From assembly GCF_036503815.1 (NCBI RefSeq), contig NZ_AP027764.1, positions 4,464,001 to 4,528,000 on the forward strand: a stretch of 64,000 nt of DNA, in the 5' to 3' direction. Below, one piece after another: positions 29,922 through 38,292 of the stretch. Position 1 is the stretch's first letter. Every line of letters starts with the position of its first letter. Source of the DNA: Escherichia coli (lineage in GTDB: Bacteria > Pseudomonadota > Gammaproteobacteria > Enterobacterales > Enterobacteriaceae). Position numbers and translations under genes: made by a program. A model generated the notes under the pieces. The model had not been told where the DNA came from. It did no database searches and saw nothing but the letters and a program-made list of their open reading frames with translations.

Positions 29922-31256
29922 ATGAGTTCTGCCAAGAAGATCGGGCTATTTGCCTGTACCGGTGTTGTTGCCGGTAATATGATGGGGAGCGGCATTGCAT
30001 TATTGCCTGCGAACCTTGCAAGTATCGGTGGTATTGCTATCTGGGGTTGGATTATCTCTATTATTGGTGCAATGTCGTTGGCTTATGTATATGCCCGACT
30101 GGCAACAAAAAACCCGCAACAAGGTGGCCCAATTGCTTATGCCGGAGAAATTTCTCCTGCATTTGGTTTTCAGACAGGTGTTCTTTATTACCATGCTAAC
30201 TGGATTGGTAACCTGGCGATTGGTATTACCGCTGTATCTTATCTTTCCACCTTCTTCCCTGTATTAAATGATCCTGTTCCGGCGGGTATCGCTTGTATTG
30301 CTATCGTCTGGGTATTTACCTTTGTAAATATGCTCGGCGGTACCTGGGTAAGCCGTTTAACCACTATTGGTCTGGTGCTGGTTCTTATTCCTGTAGTTAT
30401 GACTGCTATTGTTGGCTGGCATTGGTTTGATGCTGCAACTTATGCTGCTAACTGGAATACCGCAGGTACTACTGATGGTCATGCGATCATTAAAAGTATT
30501 CTGCTCTGCCTGTGGGCCTTCGTGGGTGTTGAATCCGCAGCGGTAAGTACTGGTATGGTTAAAAACCCGAAACGTACCGTTCCGCTGGCAACCATGCTGG
30601 GTACTGGTTTAGCAGGTATTGTTTACATCGCTGCAACTCAGGTGCTTTCCGGTATGTATCCGTCTTCTGTAATGGCAGGCTCCGGTGCTCCGTTTGCAAT
30701 CAGTGCTTCTACTATCCTGGGTAACTGGGCTGCGCCGATGGTTTCTGCATTCACCGCTTTTGCGTGCCTGACTTCTCTGGGCTCCTGGATGATGCTGGTA
30801 GGTCAGGCAGGTGTGCGTGCCGCTAACGACGGTAACTTCCCGAAAGTTTATGGTGAAGTCGACAGCAACGGTATTCCGAAAAAAGGTCTGCTGCTGGCTG
30901 CAGTGAAAATGACTGCCCTGATGATCCTCATCACTCTGATGAACTCTGCCGGTGGTAAAGCATCTGACCTGTTCGGTGAACTGACCGGTATCGCAGTACT
31001 GCTGACTATGCTGCCGTACTTCTACTCTTGCGTTGACCTGATTCGTTTTGAAGGCGTTAACATCCGCAACTTTGTCAGCCTGATCTGCTCTGTACTGGGT
31101 TGCGTGTTCTGCTTCATCGCGCTAATGGGCGCAAGCTCCTTCGAGCTGGCAGGTACCTTCATCGTCAGCCTGATTATCCTGATGTTCTACGCTCGCAAAA
31201 TGCACGAGCGCCAGAGCCACTCAATGGATAACCACACAGCGTCTAACGCACATTAA
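29922..31256 (+). CDS. cadB: Lysine/cadaverine antiporter CadB
   Basis: Inner membrane APC antiporter of 444 residues that imports lysine and exports cadaverine, consuming a cytoplasmic proton together with CadA. About 12 helices. The first helix has GNMMGSGIALLPANLASIGG, nearly the same as in AdiC (GNIMGSGVF), showing their common origin. Codon use in the second half resembles highly expressed genes. cadA follows after 79 bp including a hairpin. Confidence 0.98.
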   Translation: MSSAKKIGLFACTGVVAGNMMGSGIALLPANLASIGGIAIWGWIISIIGAMSLAYVYARLATKNPQQGGPIAYAGEISPAFGFQTGVLYYHANWIGNLAIGITAVSYLSTFFPVLNDPVPAGIACIAIVWVFTFVNMLGGTWVSRLTTIGLVLVLIPVVMTAIVGWHWFDAATYAANWNTAGTTDGHAIIKSILLCLWAFVGVESAAVSTGMVKNPKRTVPLATMLGTGLAGIVYIAATQVLSGMYPSSVMAGSGAPFAISASTILGNWAAPMVSAFTAFACLTSLGSWMMLVGQAGVRAANDGNFPKVYGEVDSNGIPKKGLLLAAVKMTALMILITLMNSAGGKASDLFGELTGIAVLLTMLPYFYSCVDLIRFEGVNIRNFVSLICSVLGCVFCFIALMGASSFELAGTFIVSLIILMFYARKMHERQSHSMDNHTASNAH

Positions 31257-31271
31257 TTAAAAGTATTTTCC

Positions 31272-31320
31272 GAGGCTCCTCCTTTCATTTTGTCCCATGT
31301 GTTGGGAGGGGCCTTTTTTA
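31272..31320 (+). terminator. Hairpin between cadB and cadA
   Basis: GAGGCTCCTCC ... GGGAGGGGCC followed by TTTTTTA just upstream of the cadA ribosome-binding site. It resembles an intrinsic terminator with imperfect pairing. Since cadA is co-transcribed with cadB in K-12, it more likely attenuates or protects mRNA than ends transcription fully. Confidence 0.6.
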
Positions 31321-31335
31321 CCTGGAGATATGACT

Positions 31336-33483
31336 ATGAACGTTATTGCAATATTGAATCACATGGGGGTTTATTTTAAAGAAGAACCCATCCGTGAACT
31401 TCATCGCGCGCTTGAACGTCTGAACTTCCAGATTGTTTACCCGAATGACCGTGACGACTTATTAAAACTGATCGAAAACAATGCGCGTCTGTGCGGTGTT
31501 ATTTTTGACTGGGATAAATATAATCTCGAGCTGTGCGAAGAAATTAGCAAAATGAACGAGAACCTGCCGTTGTATGCGTTCGCTAATACGTATTCCACTC
31601 TCGATGTCAGCCTGAATGACCTGCGTTTACAGATTAGCTTCTTTGAATATGCGCTGGGTGCTGCTGATGATATTGCTAACAAGATCAAGCAGACCACTGA
31701 CGAATATATCAACACTATTCTGCCTCCGCTGACCAAAGCACTGTTTAAATATGTTCGTGAAGGTAAATATACTTTCTGTACTCCTGGTCACATGGGCGGT
31801 ACTGCATTCCAGAAAAGCCCGGTAGGTAGCCTGTTCTATGATTTCTTTGGTCCGAACACCATGAAATCTGATATTTCCATTTCAGTATCTGAACTGGGTT
31901 CTCTGCTGGATCACAGTGGTCCACACAAAGAAGCAGAACAGTATATCGCTCGCGTATTTAACGCAGACCGCAGTTACATGGTGACCAACGGTACTTCCAC
32001 TGCGAACAAAATTGTTGGTATGTACTCTGCTCCGGCAGGCAGCACCATTCTGATTGACCGTAACTGCCACAAATCGCTGACCCACCTGATGATGATGAGC
32101 GATGTTACGCCAATCTATTTCCGCCCGACCCGTAACGCTTACGGTATTCTTGGTGGTATCCCACAGAGTGAATTCCAGCACGCTACCATTGCTAAGCGCG
32201 TGAAAGAAACACCAAACGCAACCTGGCCGGTACATGCTGTAATTACCAACTCTACCTATGATGGTCTGCTGTACAACACCGACTTCATCAAGAAAACACT
32301 GGATGTGAAATCCATCCACTTTGACTCCGCGTGGGTGCCTTACACCAACTTCTCACCGATTTACGAAGGTAAATGCGGTATGAGCGGTGGCCGTGTAGAA
32401 GGGAAAGTGATTTACGAAACCCAGTCTACTCACAAACTGCTGGCGGCGTTCTCTCAGGCTTCCATGATCCACGTTAAAGGTGATGTAAACGAAGAAACCT
32501 TTAACGAAGCCTACATGATGCACACCACCACTTCTCCGCACTACGGTATCGTGGCGTCCACTGAAACCGCTGCGGCGATGATGAAAGGTAATGCTGGTAA
32601 GCGTCTGATCAACGGTTCCATTGAACGTGCGATCAAGTTCCGTAAAGAGATCAAACGCCTGAGAACGGAATCTGATGGCTGGTTCTTTGATGTATGGCAG
32701 CCGGATCATATCGATACCACTGAATGCTGGCCGCTGCGTTCTGACAGCTCCTGGCACGGCTTCAAGAACATCGACAATGAGCACATGTATCTTGACCCGA
32801 TTAAAGTCACCCTGCTGACCCCGGGGATGGAAAAAGACGGCACCATGAGCGACTTTGGTATTCCGGCCAGCATCGTGGCGAAATACCTCGACGAACATGG
32901 CATCGTTGTTGAGAAAACCGGCCCGTATAACCTGCTGTTCCTGTTCAGCATCGGTATTGATAAGACCAAAGCATTGAGCCTGCTGCGTGCTCTGACTGAC
33001 TTCAAACGTGCGTTCGACCTGAACCTGCGTGTGAAAAACATGCTGCCGTCTCTGTATCGTGAAGATCCTGAATTCTATGAAGATATGCGTATTCAGGAAC
33101 TGGCTCAGAATATCCACAAACTGATTGTTCACCACAATCTGCCGGATCTGATGTATCGCGCATTTGAAGTTCTGCCGACAATGGTTATGACTCCGTATGC
33201 GGCGTTCCAGAAAGAGCTGCACGGTATGACCGAAGAAGTTTACCTCGACGAAATGGTAGGTCGTATTAACGCCAATATGATCCTTCCGTATCCGCCGGGA
33301 GTTCCTCTGGTAATGCCGGGTGAAATGATCACCGAAGAAAGCCGTCCGGTTCTGGAGTTCCTGCAGATGCTGTGTGAAATCGGCGCTCACTATCCGGGCT
33401 TTGAAACCGATATTCACGGTGCATACCGTCAGGCTGATGGCCGCTATACCGTTAAGGTATTGAAAGAAGAAAGCAAAAAATAA
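31336..33483 (+). CDS. cadA: Inducible lysine decarboxylase CadA (LdcI)
   Basis: PLP-dependent decarboxylase of 715 residues converting lysine to cadaverine and CO2 with proton uptake; forms decamers. N-terminal wing domain (1-129), PLP fold, and C-terminal domain. The PLP lysine is in THKLLAAFSQ (Lys367). The start at 31336 (MNVIAIL) has GGAGA 8 bases upstream; a reading from 31297 lies in the intergenic hairpin and is rejected. Intact, so the strain should decarboxylate lysine. In K-12 it is inhibited by ppGpp and bound by RavA. It shares fold and about a third of its sequence with AdiA. Confidence 0.99.
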   Translation: MNVIAILNHMGVYFKEEPIRELHRALERLNFQIVYPNDRDDLLKLIENNARLCGVIFDWDKYNLELCEEISKMNENLPLYAFANTYSTLDVSLNDLRLQISFFEYALGAADDIANKIKQTTDEYINTILPPLTKALFKYVREGKYTFCTPGHMGGTAFQKSPVGSLFYDFFGPNTMKSDISISVSELGSLLDHSGPHKEAEQYIARVFNADRSYMVTNGTSTANKIVGMYSAPAGSTILIDRNCHKSLTHLMMMSDVTPIYFRPTRNAYGILGGIPQSEFQHATIAKRVKETPNATWPVHAVITNSTYDGLLYNTDFIKKTLDVKSIHFDSAWVPYTNFSPIYEGKCGMSGGRVEGKVIYETQSTHKLLAAFSQASMIHVKGDVNEETFNEAYMMHTTTSPHYGIVASTETAAAMMKGNAGKRLINGSIERAIKFRKEIKRLRTESDGWFFDVWQPDHIDTTECWPLRSDSSWHGFKNIDNEHMYLDPIKVTLLTPGMEKDGTMSDFGIPASIVAKYLDEHGIVVEKTGPYNLLFLFSIGIDKTKALSLLRALTDFKRAFDLNLRVKNMLPSLYREDPEFYEDMRIQELAQNIHKLIVHHNLPDLMYRAFEVLPTMVMTPYAAFQKELHGMTEEVYLDEMVGRINANMILPYPPGVPLVMPGEMITEESRPVLEFLQMLCEIGAHYPGFETDIHGAYRQADGRYTVKVLKEESKK

Positions 33484-33494
33484 TTAGCTCGTAC

Positions 33495-33524
33495 AAGGGA
33501 AGTGGCTTGCCACTTCCCTTTTTT
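33495..33524 (+). terminator. cadBA terminator
   Basis: Perfect 12-bp stem AAGGGAAGTGGC / GCCACTTCCCTT with a TT loop, then TTTT; starts 12 bp after the cadA stop. Confidence 0.9.
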
Positions 33525-33541
33525 GCTCATAAGGAGAACAC

Positions 33542-34999
33542 ATGAAAACACCCTCACAGCCGCGCGCGATATACTATATCGTGGCGATCCAAATCTGGGA
33601 GTACTTCAGTTTTTACGGCATGCGTGCCTTACTCATTCTCTATCTCACCCATCAGCTTGGTTTTGATGATAACCATGCCATCAGCCTGTTCAGCGCATAT
33701 GCATCTCTGGTTTACGTTACCCCTATTCTCGGCGGCTGGCTTGCCGACCGCCTGCTCGGCAATCGCACTGCAGTGATTGCCGGCGCGCTGTTAATGACCC
33801 TTGGCCATGTAGTGCTGGGCATTGATACAAATTCAACCTTTAGCCTGTATCTGGCGCTGGCAATCATTATTTGTGGCTACGGTTTATTCAAATCAAACAT
33901 CAGCTGTTTGCTTGGCGAGCTCTACGACGAGAACGATCATCGACGTGATGGCGGTTTTTCGCTGCTGTATGCTGCGGGCAATATCGGTTCTATCGCAGCC
34001 CCCATCGCCTGCGGCCTGGCTGCTCAGTGGTATGGCTGGCATGTTGGCTTTGCCCTTGCGGGTGGCGGCATGTTTATCGGTTTGTTGATTTTCTTAAGCG
34101 GTCATCGTCATTTCCAGTCCACGCGTAGTATGGATAAGAAAGCGCTCACTCGCGTGAAATTTGCCTTACCAGTATGGAGCTGGTTAGTGGTGATGCTCTG
34201 TTTAGCCCCAGTATTTTTTACCCTGCTGCTGGAGAACGACTGGTCGGGATATTTGCTGGCGATCGTTTGCCTCATTGCCGCACAAATCATTGCCCGCATG
34301 ATGATCAAATTCCCCGAACACCGCCGTGCTCTTTGGCAAATTGTATTGTTGATGTTTGTCGGGACGTTGTTCTGGGTACTGGCACAACAGGGCGGCAGTA
34401 CCATCAGCTTGTTTATCGATCGCTTTGTGAATCGTCAGGCATTCAATATTGAAGTACCTACAGCACTATTCCAGTCGGTGAATGCCATTGCGGTGATGCT
34501 CGCTGGGGTTGTTCTGGCCTGGCTGGCGTCGCCAGAAAGCCGCGGCAATTCAGCATTGCGCGTCTGGCTGAAGTTTGCCTTTGGCTTACTGCTGATGGCT
34601 TGTGGCTTTATGTTGCTGGCATTTGATGCCCGACATGCAGCGGCCGGCGGTCAAGCGTCAATGGGCGTGATGATATCCGGGCTGGCGCTAATGGGCTTTG
34701 CCGAACTCTTTATTGACCCGGTGGCGATTGCGCAAATCACGCGTCTGAAAATGTCTGGCGTATTAACCGGTATTTATATGCTGGCAACAGGCGCGGTCGC
34801 CAACTGGCTGGCAGGCGTCGTGGCACAGCAGACGACAGAGTCGCAAATTAGCGGAATGGCAATTGCAGCTTACCAGCGATTCTTTTCTCAGATGGGAGAG
34901 TGGACGTTGGCTTGTGTCGCGATCATCGTGGTATTGGCCTTTGCTACCCGTTTTCTGTTTAGCACGCCGACGAATATGATACAGGAGAGCAACGATTAA
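33542..34999 (+). CDS. dtpC: Dipeptide/tripeptide permease DtpC (YjdL)
   Basis: Proton-dependent oligopeptide transporter (POT/PTR2 family) of 485 residues with 14 expected helices. The family motif in helix 1 is seen as EYFSFYGMRALL (E-x-F-x-x-Y-G pattern, residues about 20-31). A second block, FSLLYAAGNIGSIAAP, matches the PTR2 signature. K-12 DtpC prefers lysine-containing dipeptides, which fits its place 58 bp after cadA: it could supply lysine for decarboxylation. Ribosome-binding site AAGGAG. Confidence 0.96.
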   Translation: MKTPSQPRAIYYIVAIQIWEYFSFYGMRALLILYLTHQLGFDDNHAISLFSAYASLVYVTPILGGWLADRLLGNRTAVIAGALLMTLGHVVLGIDTNSTFSLYLALAIIICGYGLFKSNISCLLGELYDENDHRRDGGFSLLYAAGNIGSIAAPIACGLAAQWYGWHVGFALAGGGMFIGLLIFLSGHRHFQSTRSMDKKALTRVKFALPVWSWLVVMLCLAPVFFTLLLENDWSGYLLAIVCLIAAQIIARMMIKFPEHRRALWQIVLLMFVGTLFWVLAQQGGSTISLFIDRFVNRQAFNIEVPTALFQSVNAIAVMLAGVVLAWLASPESRGNSALRVWLKFAFGLLLMACGFMLLAFDARHAAAGGQASMGVMISGLALMGFAELFIDPVAIAQITRLKMSGVLTGIYMLATGAVANWLAGVVAQQTTESQISGMAIAAYQRFFSQMGEWTLACVAIIVVLAFATRFLFSTPTNMIQESND

Positions 35000-35235
35000 C
35001 TGTCGTAAAAACAATTGGTTATGAATAAATTAACTTTCAGTTTATCACACTAGCAAATCGAGATTAATAAGTTATTTAAACCATCTTGTTGGTTATTTAT
35101 TAGTGATATCAACTTGAGGTAAGCGTTAGTTTCGATAAGATAAACTGAGTTATTAATAGTCGAGGCAGATAATACAGTGTACCGATCTGTCTCTTTATCT
35201 ACGCTAAATTGAAAGCTGGATTTAGAGGAACCAAA

Positions 35236-36753
35236 ATGTCTGAACGAGAAACACGGGGAGCCAATGAGGCTATTGATTTTAACGATGAACTGAGAAATCG
35301 CCGCGAAAAACTGGCGGCACTACGTCAGCAAGGTGTGGCGTTTCCCAATGATTTTCGCCGCGACCATACCTCTGACCAGTTGCACGAAGAGTTTGATGCA
35401 AAGGATAACCAGGAACTGGAATCCTTAAACATTGAAGTCTCGGTTGCTGGCCGAATGATGACCCGTCGTATTATGGGGAAAGCCTCCTTTGTAACGTTGC
35501 AGGATGTCGGTGGCCGTATTCAACTGTACATTGCAAGAGATAGCCTGCCAGAAGGTGTTTATAACGATCAGTTTAAAAAATGGGACCTCGGCGACATTAT
35601 CGGTGCCCGCGGTACGCTGTTTAAGACGCAAACGGGTGAGCTTTCCATTCACTGTACTGAGTTACGCCTGCTGACTAAGGCACTGCGTCCTTTACCAGAT
35701 AAATTCCATGGTCTGCAGGATCAGGAAGTCCGTTATCGTCAACGTTATCTGGACCTCATCGCTAACGATAAATCCCGTCAAACGTTTGTTGTCCGTTCAA
35801 AAATTCTGGCCGCTATCCGTCAGTTCATGGTCGCGCGCGGCTTTATGGAAGTAGAAACCCCGATGATGCAGGTAATTCCAGGTGGGGCATCTGCTCGCCC
35901 GTTTATTACCCATCATAACGCTCTGGATTTAGATATGTACCTGCGTATCGCGCCGGAGCTGTATCTGAAACGTCTGGTTGTAGGCGGTTTTGAACGGGTA
36001 TTCGAAATCAACCGTAACTTCCGTAATGAAGGTATTTCTGTTCGCCATAATCCTGAGTTCACAATGATGGAACTCTACATGGCATATGCGGATTACCATG
36101 ATTTGATTGAACTGACGGAGTCACTGTTCCGCACCCTGGCACAAGAGGTACTGGGTACCACTAAAGTCACTTATGGCGAGCATGTGTTTGATTTCGGCAA
36201 ACCGTTTGAAAAACTCACCATGCGCGAAGCAATCAAAAAATATCGTCCAGAAACCGATATGGCGGATCTGGATAATTTTGATGCTGCTAAAGCATTAGCT
36301 GAATCTATCGGAATTACGGTAGAGAAAAGCTGGGGGCTGGGACGCATTGTCACGGAGATCTTTGATGAAGTGGCAGAAGCACATCTGATTCAGCCAACCT
36401 TTATCACGGAATATCCGGCAGAAGTGTCACCGCTGGCGCGCCGTAATGATGTTAACCCGGAAATCACCGACCGTTTTGAATTCTTCATCGGTGGTCGTGA
36501 AATCGGTAATGGTTTTAGCGAATTAAACGACGCAGAAGATCAGGCGGAACGTTTCCAGGAACAGGTTAACGCTAAAGCTGCAGGTGACGACGAAGCCATG
36601 TTCTATGACGAAGATTACGTGACTGCGCTGGAATATGGTCTGCCGCCAACCGCGGGTCTGGGTATTGGTATCGACCGAATGATTATGCTGTTTACTAACA
36701 GCCATACTATTCGCGACGTTATTCTCTTCCCGGCGATGCGTCCACAGAAATAA
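35236..36753 (+). CDS. lysU: Lysyl-tRNA synthetase, heat-inducible (LysU)
   Basis: Class II aminoacyl-tRNA synthetase of 505 residues charging tRNA-Lys; second copy alongside lysS elsewhere in E. coli. The N-terminal OB-fold anticodon-binding domain occupies about 60-145. Catalytic motifs 1 to 3 are present: motif 2 FRNEGISVRHNPEF near 262, and motif 3 GLGIGIDRMIML near 475. The start at 35236 (MSERETRG) was chosen over an ATG at 35209 because of AGAGGAA upstream. In K-12 it is induced by heat, low pH and anaerobiosis and repressed by Lrp, consistent with its place beside cad genes. Confidence 0.98.
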   Translation: MSERETRGANEAIDFNDELRNRREKLAALRQQGVAFPNDFRRDHTSDQLHEEFDAKDNQELESLNIEVSVAGRMMTRRIMGKASFVTLQDVGGRIQLYIARDSLPEGVYNDQFKKWDLGDIIGARGTLFKTQTGELSIHCTELRLLTKALRPLPDKFHGLQDQEVRYRQRYLDLIANDKSRQTFVVRSKILAAIRQFMVARGFMEVETPMMQVIPGGASARPFITHHNALDLDMYLRIAPELYLKRLVVGGFERVFEINRNFRNEGISVRHNPEFTMMELYMAYADYHDLIELTESLFRTLAQEVLGTTKVTYGEHVFDFGKPFEKLTMREAIKKYRPETDMADLDNFDAAKALAESIGITVEKSWGLGRIVTEIFDEVAEAHLIQPTFITEYPAEVSPLARRNDVNPEITDRFEFFIGGREIGNGFSELNDAEDQAERFQEQVNAKAAGDDEAMFYDEDYVTALEYGLPPTAGLGIGIDRMIMLFTNSHTIRDVILFPAMRPQK

Positions 36754-36765
36754 ATTTCATTTTAA

Positions 36766-36797
36766 CGAACGAAGCAGTCAGACGACTGCTTCGTTCG
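36766..36797 (+). terminator. lysU terminator hairpin
   Basis: Perfect 14-bp stem CGAACGAAGCAGTC / GACTGCTTCGTTCG with a 4-base AGAC loop, 12 bp after lysU. Only a short T-rich stretch follows (TCGTTCC). It probably serves convergent lysU and ghoT. Confidence 0.75.
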
Positions 36798-36871
36798 TCG
36801 TTCCACAAATCCAGTTTCGAGGAGAGACGCTTCGTTTCAAGATAACCAGCGGGTCCACTCAACTACAGCTC

Positions 36872-37045
36872 CTAAAAGAGAGAAAAAAGCAATGCCACAG
36901 GCAGACTCATTGGCCAGGTTATTCCGACCAGAAATGCACTAAGTAAACGAATATGTGTTTTCTCATGTGAGATAAACCAGATAATGACAAAGGATATGTT
37001 CACACCAATCACATAAAAAATTAATATTTTAGAGAATAGTGCCAT
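36872..37045 (-). CDS. ghoT: Toxin GhoT of the type V toxin-antitoxin system (YjdO)
   Basis: Membrane-lytic toxin of 57 residues: MALFSKILIF... with two membrane helices (about 5-25 and 34-56) separated by a charged HEKTHIR loop. In K-12 it damages the membrane, lowers ATP and gives ghost cells and persistence. Its mRNA is cleaved by the antitoxin GhoS. The gene starts 27 bp after ghoS ends, in the same operon. AAGGA lies about 13 bases upstream, a somewhat long spacing. All codons are intact. Confidence 0.93.
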   Translation of the reverse strand: MALFSKILIFYVIGVNISFVIIWFISHEKTHIRLLSAFLVGITWPMSLPVALLFSLF

Positions 37046-37072
37046 TTTTTATGTTCTTCTTATCCTTCCTGA

Positions 37073-37369
37073 CTACTTGTAAAACTGACGGAAATAGTCA
37101 TCAACGGTCATAATGTTGAGGTCAAAATCAATATCCGGTAAGTCTAAGCATTTGAGCCTGATTAAATCTTCGATTTCACTTGCGGCTAACGATGTCGTTA
37201 TTGCGAAGGAATTTTCATTCAATTGTCGTGGTATCCCATATTCATCAGCCACGATAGAGGAGAAATTCATATCATACATCAATGATCTTAACCTTAAGAA
37301 CACTGAGGAATAAGATGATGGATAATCAAAAGAAACAACATAAGTATTGAACTTGTTTTTACCTTCCAT
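37073..37369 (-). CDS. ghoS: Antitoxin GhoS, mRNA endoribonuclease (YjdK)
   Basis: Antitoxin of 98 residues with a ferredoxin-like fold related to Cas2; it cleaves ghoT mRNA specifically, the defining feature of type V toxin-antitoxin systems. The start at 37369 (MEGKNKF) has AGGAG about 8 bases upstream; the longer reading from 37411 lacks one. In K-12 the GhoS part of the message is cut by MqsR under stress, leaving ghoT mRNA free to be translated. Low GC relative to lysU, as in K-12. Confidence 0.94.
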   Translation of the reverse strand: MEGKNKFNTYVVSFDYPSSYSSVFLRLRSLMYDMNFSSIVADEYGIPRQLNENSFAITTSLAASEIEDLIRLKCLDLPDIDFDLNIMTVDDYFRQFYK

Positions 37370-37597
37370 AATATGACTCCTATCAATATTAAACGCTCTG
37401 GGGACGCACAACTTATTAACCCCGATCGATGATTCTCATATAGGAGATATTCTTTTTTTTTTGCTCAGTAAAGGGGATGACTTGGGACAAGAAAACGCTC
37501 TCTCTGACCATTCTTTGTGCATCCCCCTACCCTTCAGATTCTCTCCTGCATCACACCGCGGAGAGCATGAAAAATATCGTGACTCTGTACTCTCCCA

Positions 37598-37870
37598 TCA
37601 ACTGCGAATATCATCATACTCACGCGTTTTATCAAATTCGTGTTTCGCAAATGGGCATAGTGGGATAATTTTTCGTTTTTCCCGACGCATTTTTTCCACG
37701 ACTTTCGCAACCAGCTGTTTACCAATCCCTTGCCCTTTCAGGCTTTCATCGACATCGGTATGTTCGATAATCGCTAAATTCTCTCCGGTCGGCACAAAGA
37801 CAATTTCAGCGATTTGCTTGCCCTGTTCGTCATTAATGTAAAATTTATTGTGGCCTTCGTGTATTTCCAT
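37598..37870 (-). CDS. yjdJ: GNAT-like N-acetyltransferase domain protein YjdJ
   Basis: Small protein of 90 residues with the fold of a minimal GNAT acetyltransferase (GCN5-like). The acetyl-CoA loop is seen as DESLKGQGIGKQLV (near 42-55), matching the Q/R-x-x-G-x-G/A motif. Substrate unknown. It lies 11 bp downstream of yjdI on the same strand, so they form a unit. Confidence 0.9.
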   Translation of the reverse strand: MEIHEGHNKFYINDEQGKQIAEIVFVPTGENLAIIEHTDVDESLKGQGIGKQLVAKVVEKMRREKRKIIPLCPFAKHEFDKTREYDDIRS

Positions 37871-37881
37871 TTTACCCTCGC

Positions 37882-38112
37882 TTATTTATGACGGTATTTC
37901 AGCGCGCCGCTCGGGCACGTATCAATCACTTTAACCACAGTGGCAACGTCGACTTCATCCGGCATGATCCACGGCTTACGTTTGAGGTTAAATAACCTGC
38001 CGTTACCACGTACGCAATTGCCAGAATGCTGACATATTGCAGTATTGAAATAGACATCGATATTTTCGCCGGTATAACAGCGATAACCCCCGTCCAGTAG
38101 CGCCTGATCCAT
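37882..38112 (-). CDS. yjdI: Putative 4Fe-4S mono-cluster protein YjdI
   Basis: Short protein of 76 residues resembling ferredoxin-like mono-cluster proteins (DUF1271 type). Cysteines at 12, 27 and 33 (CQHSGNC) and in TCPSGAL near the C-terminus can bind one iron-sulfur cluster. Function unknown; co-oriented with yjdJ 11 bp downstream. It is divergent from dcuS, 180 bp away. Confidence 0.9.
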   Translation of the reverse strand: MDQALLDGGYRCYTGENIDVYFNTAICQHSGNCVRGNGRLFNLKRKPWIMPDEVDVATVVKVIDTCPSGALKYRHK

Positions 38113-38292
38113 GACCTTCCCTCTCTCATCAGTATGGTTTTCACTATAAGCATAGCCCCGGAATCTTCATACAGCACTGGCAGTTTCCGTTGCCAGAGTC
38201 TCTTCCCCTATATAGCCAATCATTCTTACTCCCTTTGAATTACCCGCCTCATCAGAGATAATGCTTAAGAAATTTGTCACACAAGGAAGCTG

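Noticed and set aside
32353..33417. 354-codon minus-strand frame opposite cadA, and similar frames opposite adiA, dcuA and psd
   Set aside because: All lie wholly within well-identified genes and give proteins with no recognisable features.
35209..35235. Upstream in-frame ATG for lysU
   Set aside because: The ribosome-binding site AGAGGAA lies downstream of this ATG and serves the ATG at 35236, which begins the known LysU N-terminus.
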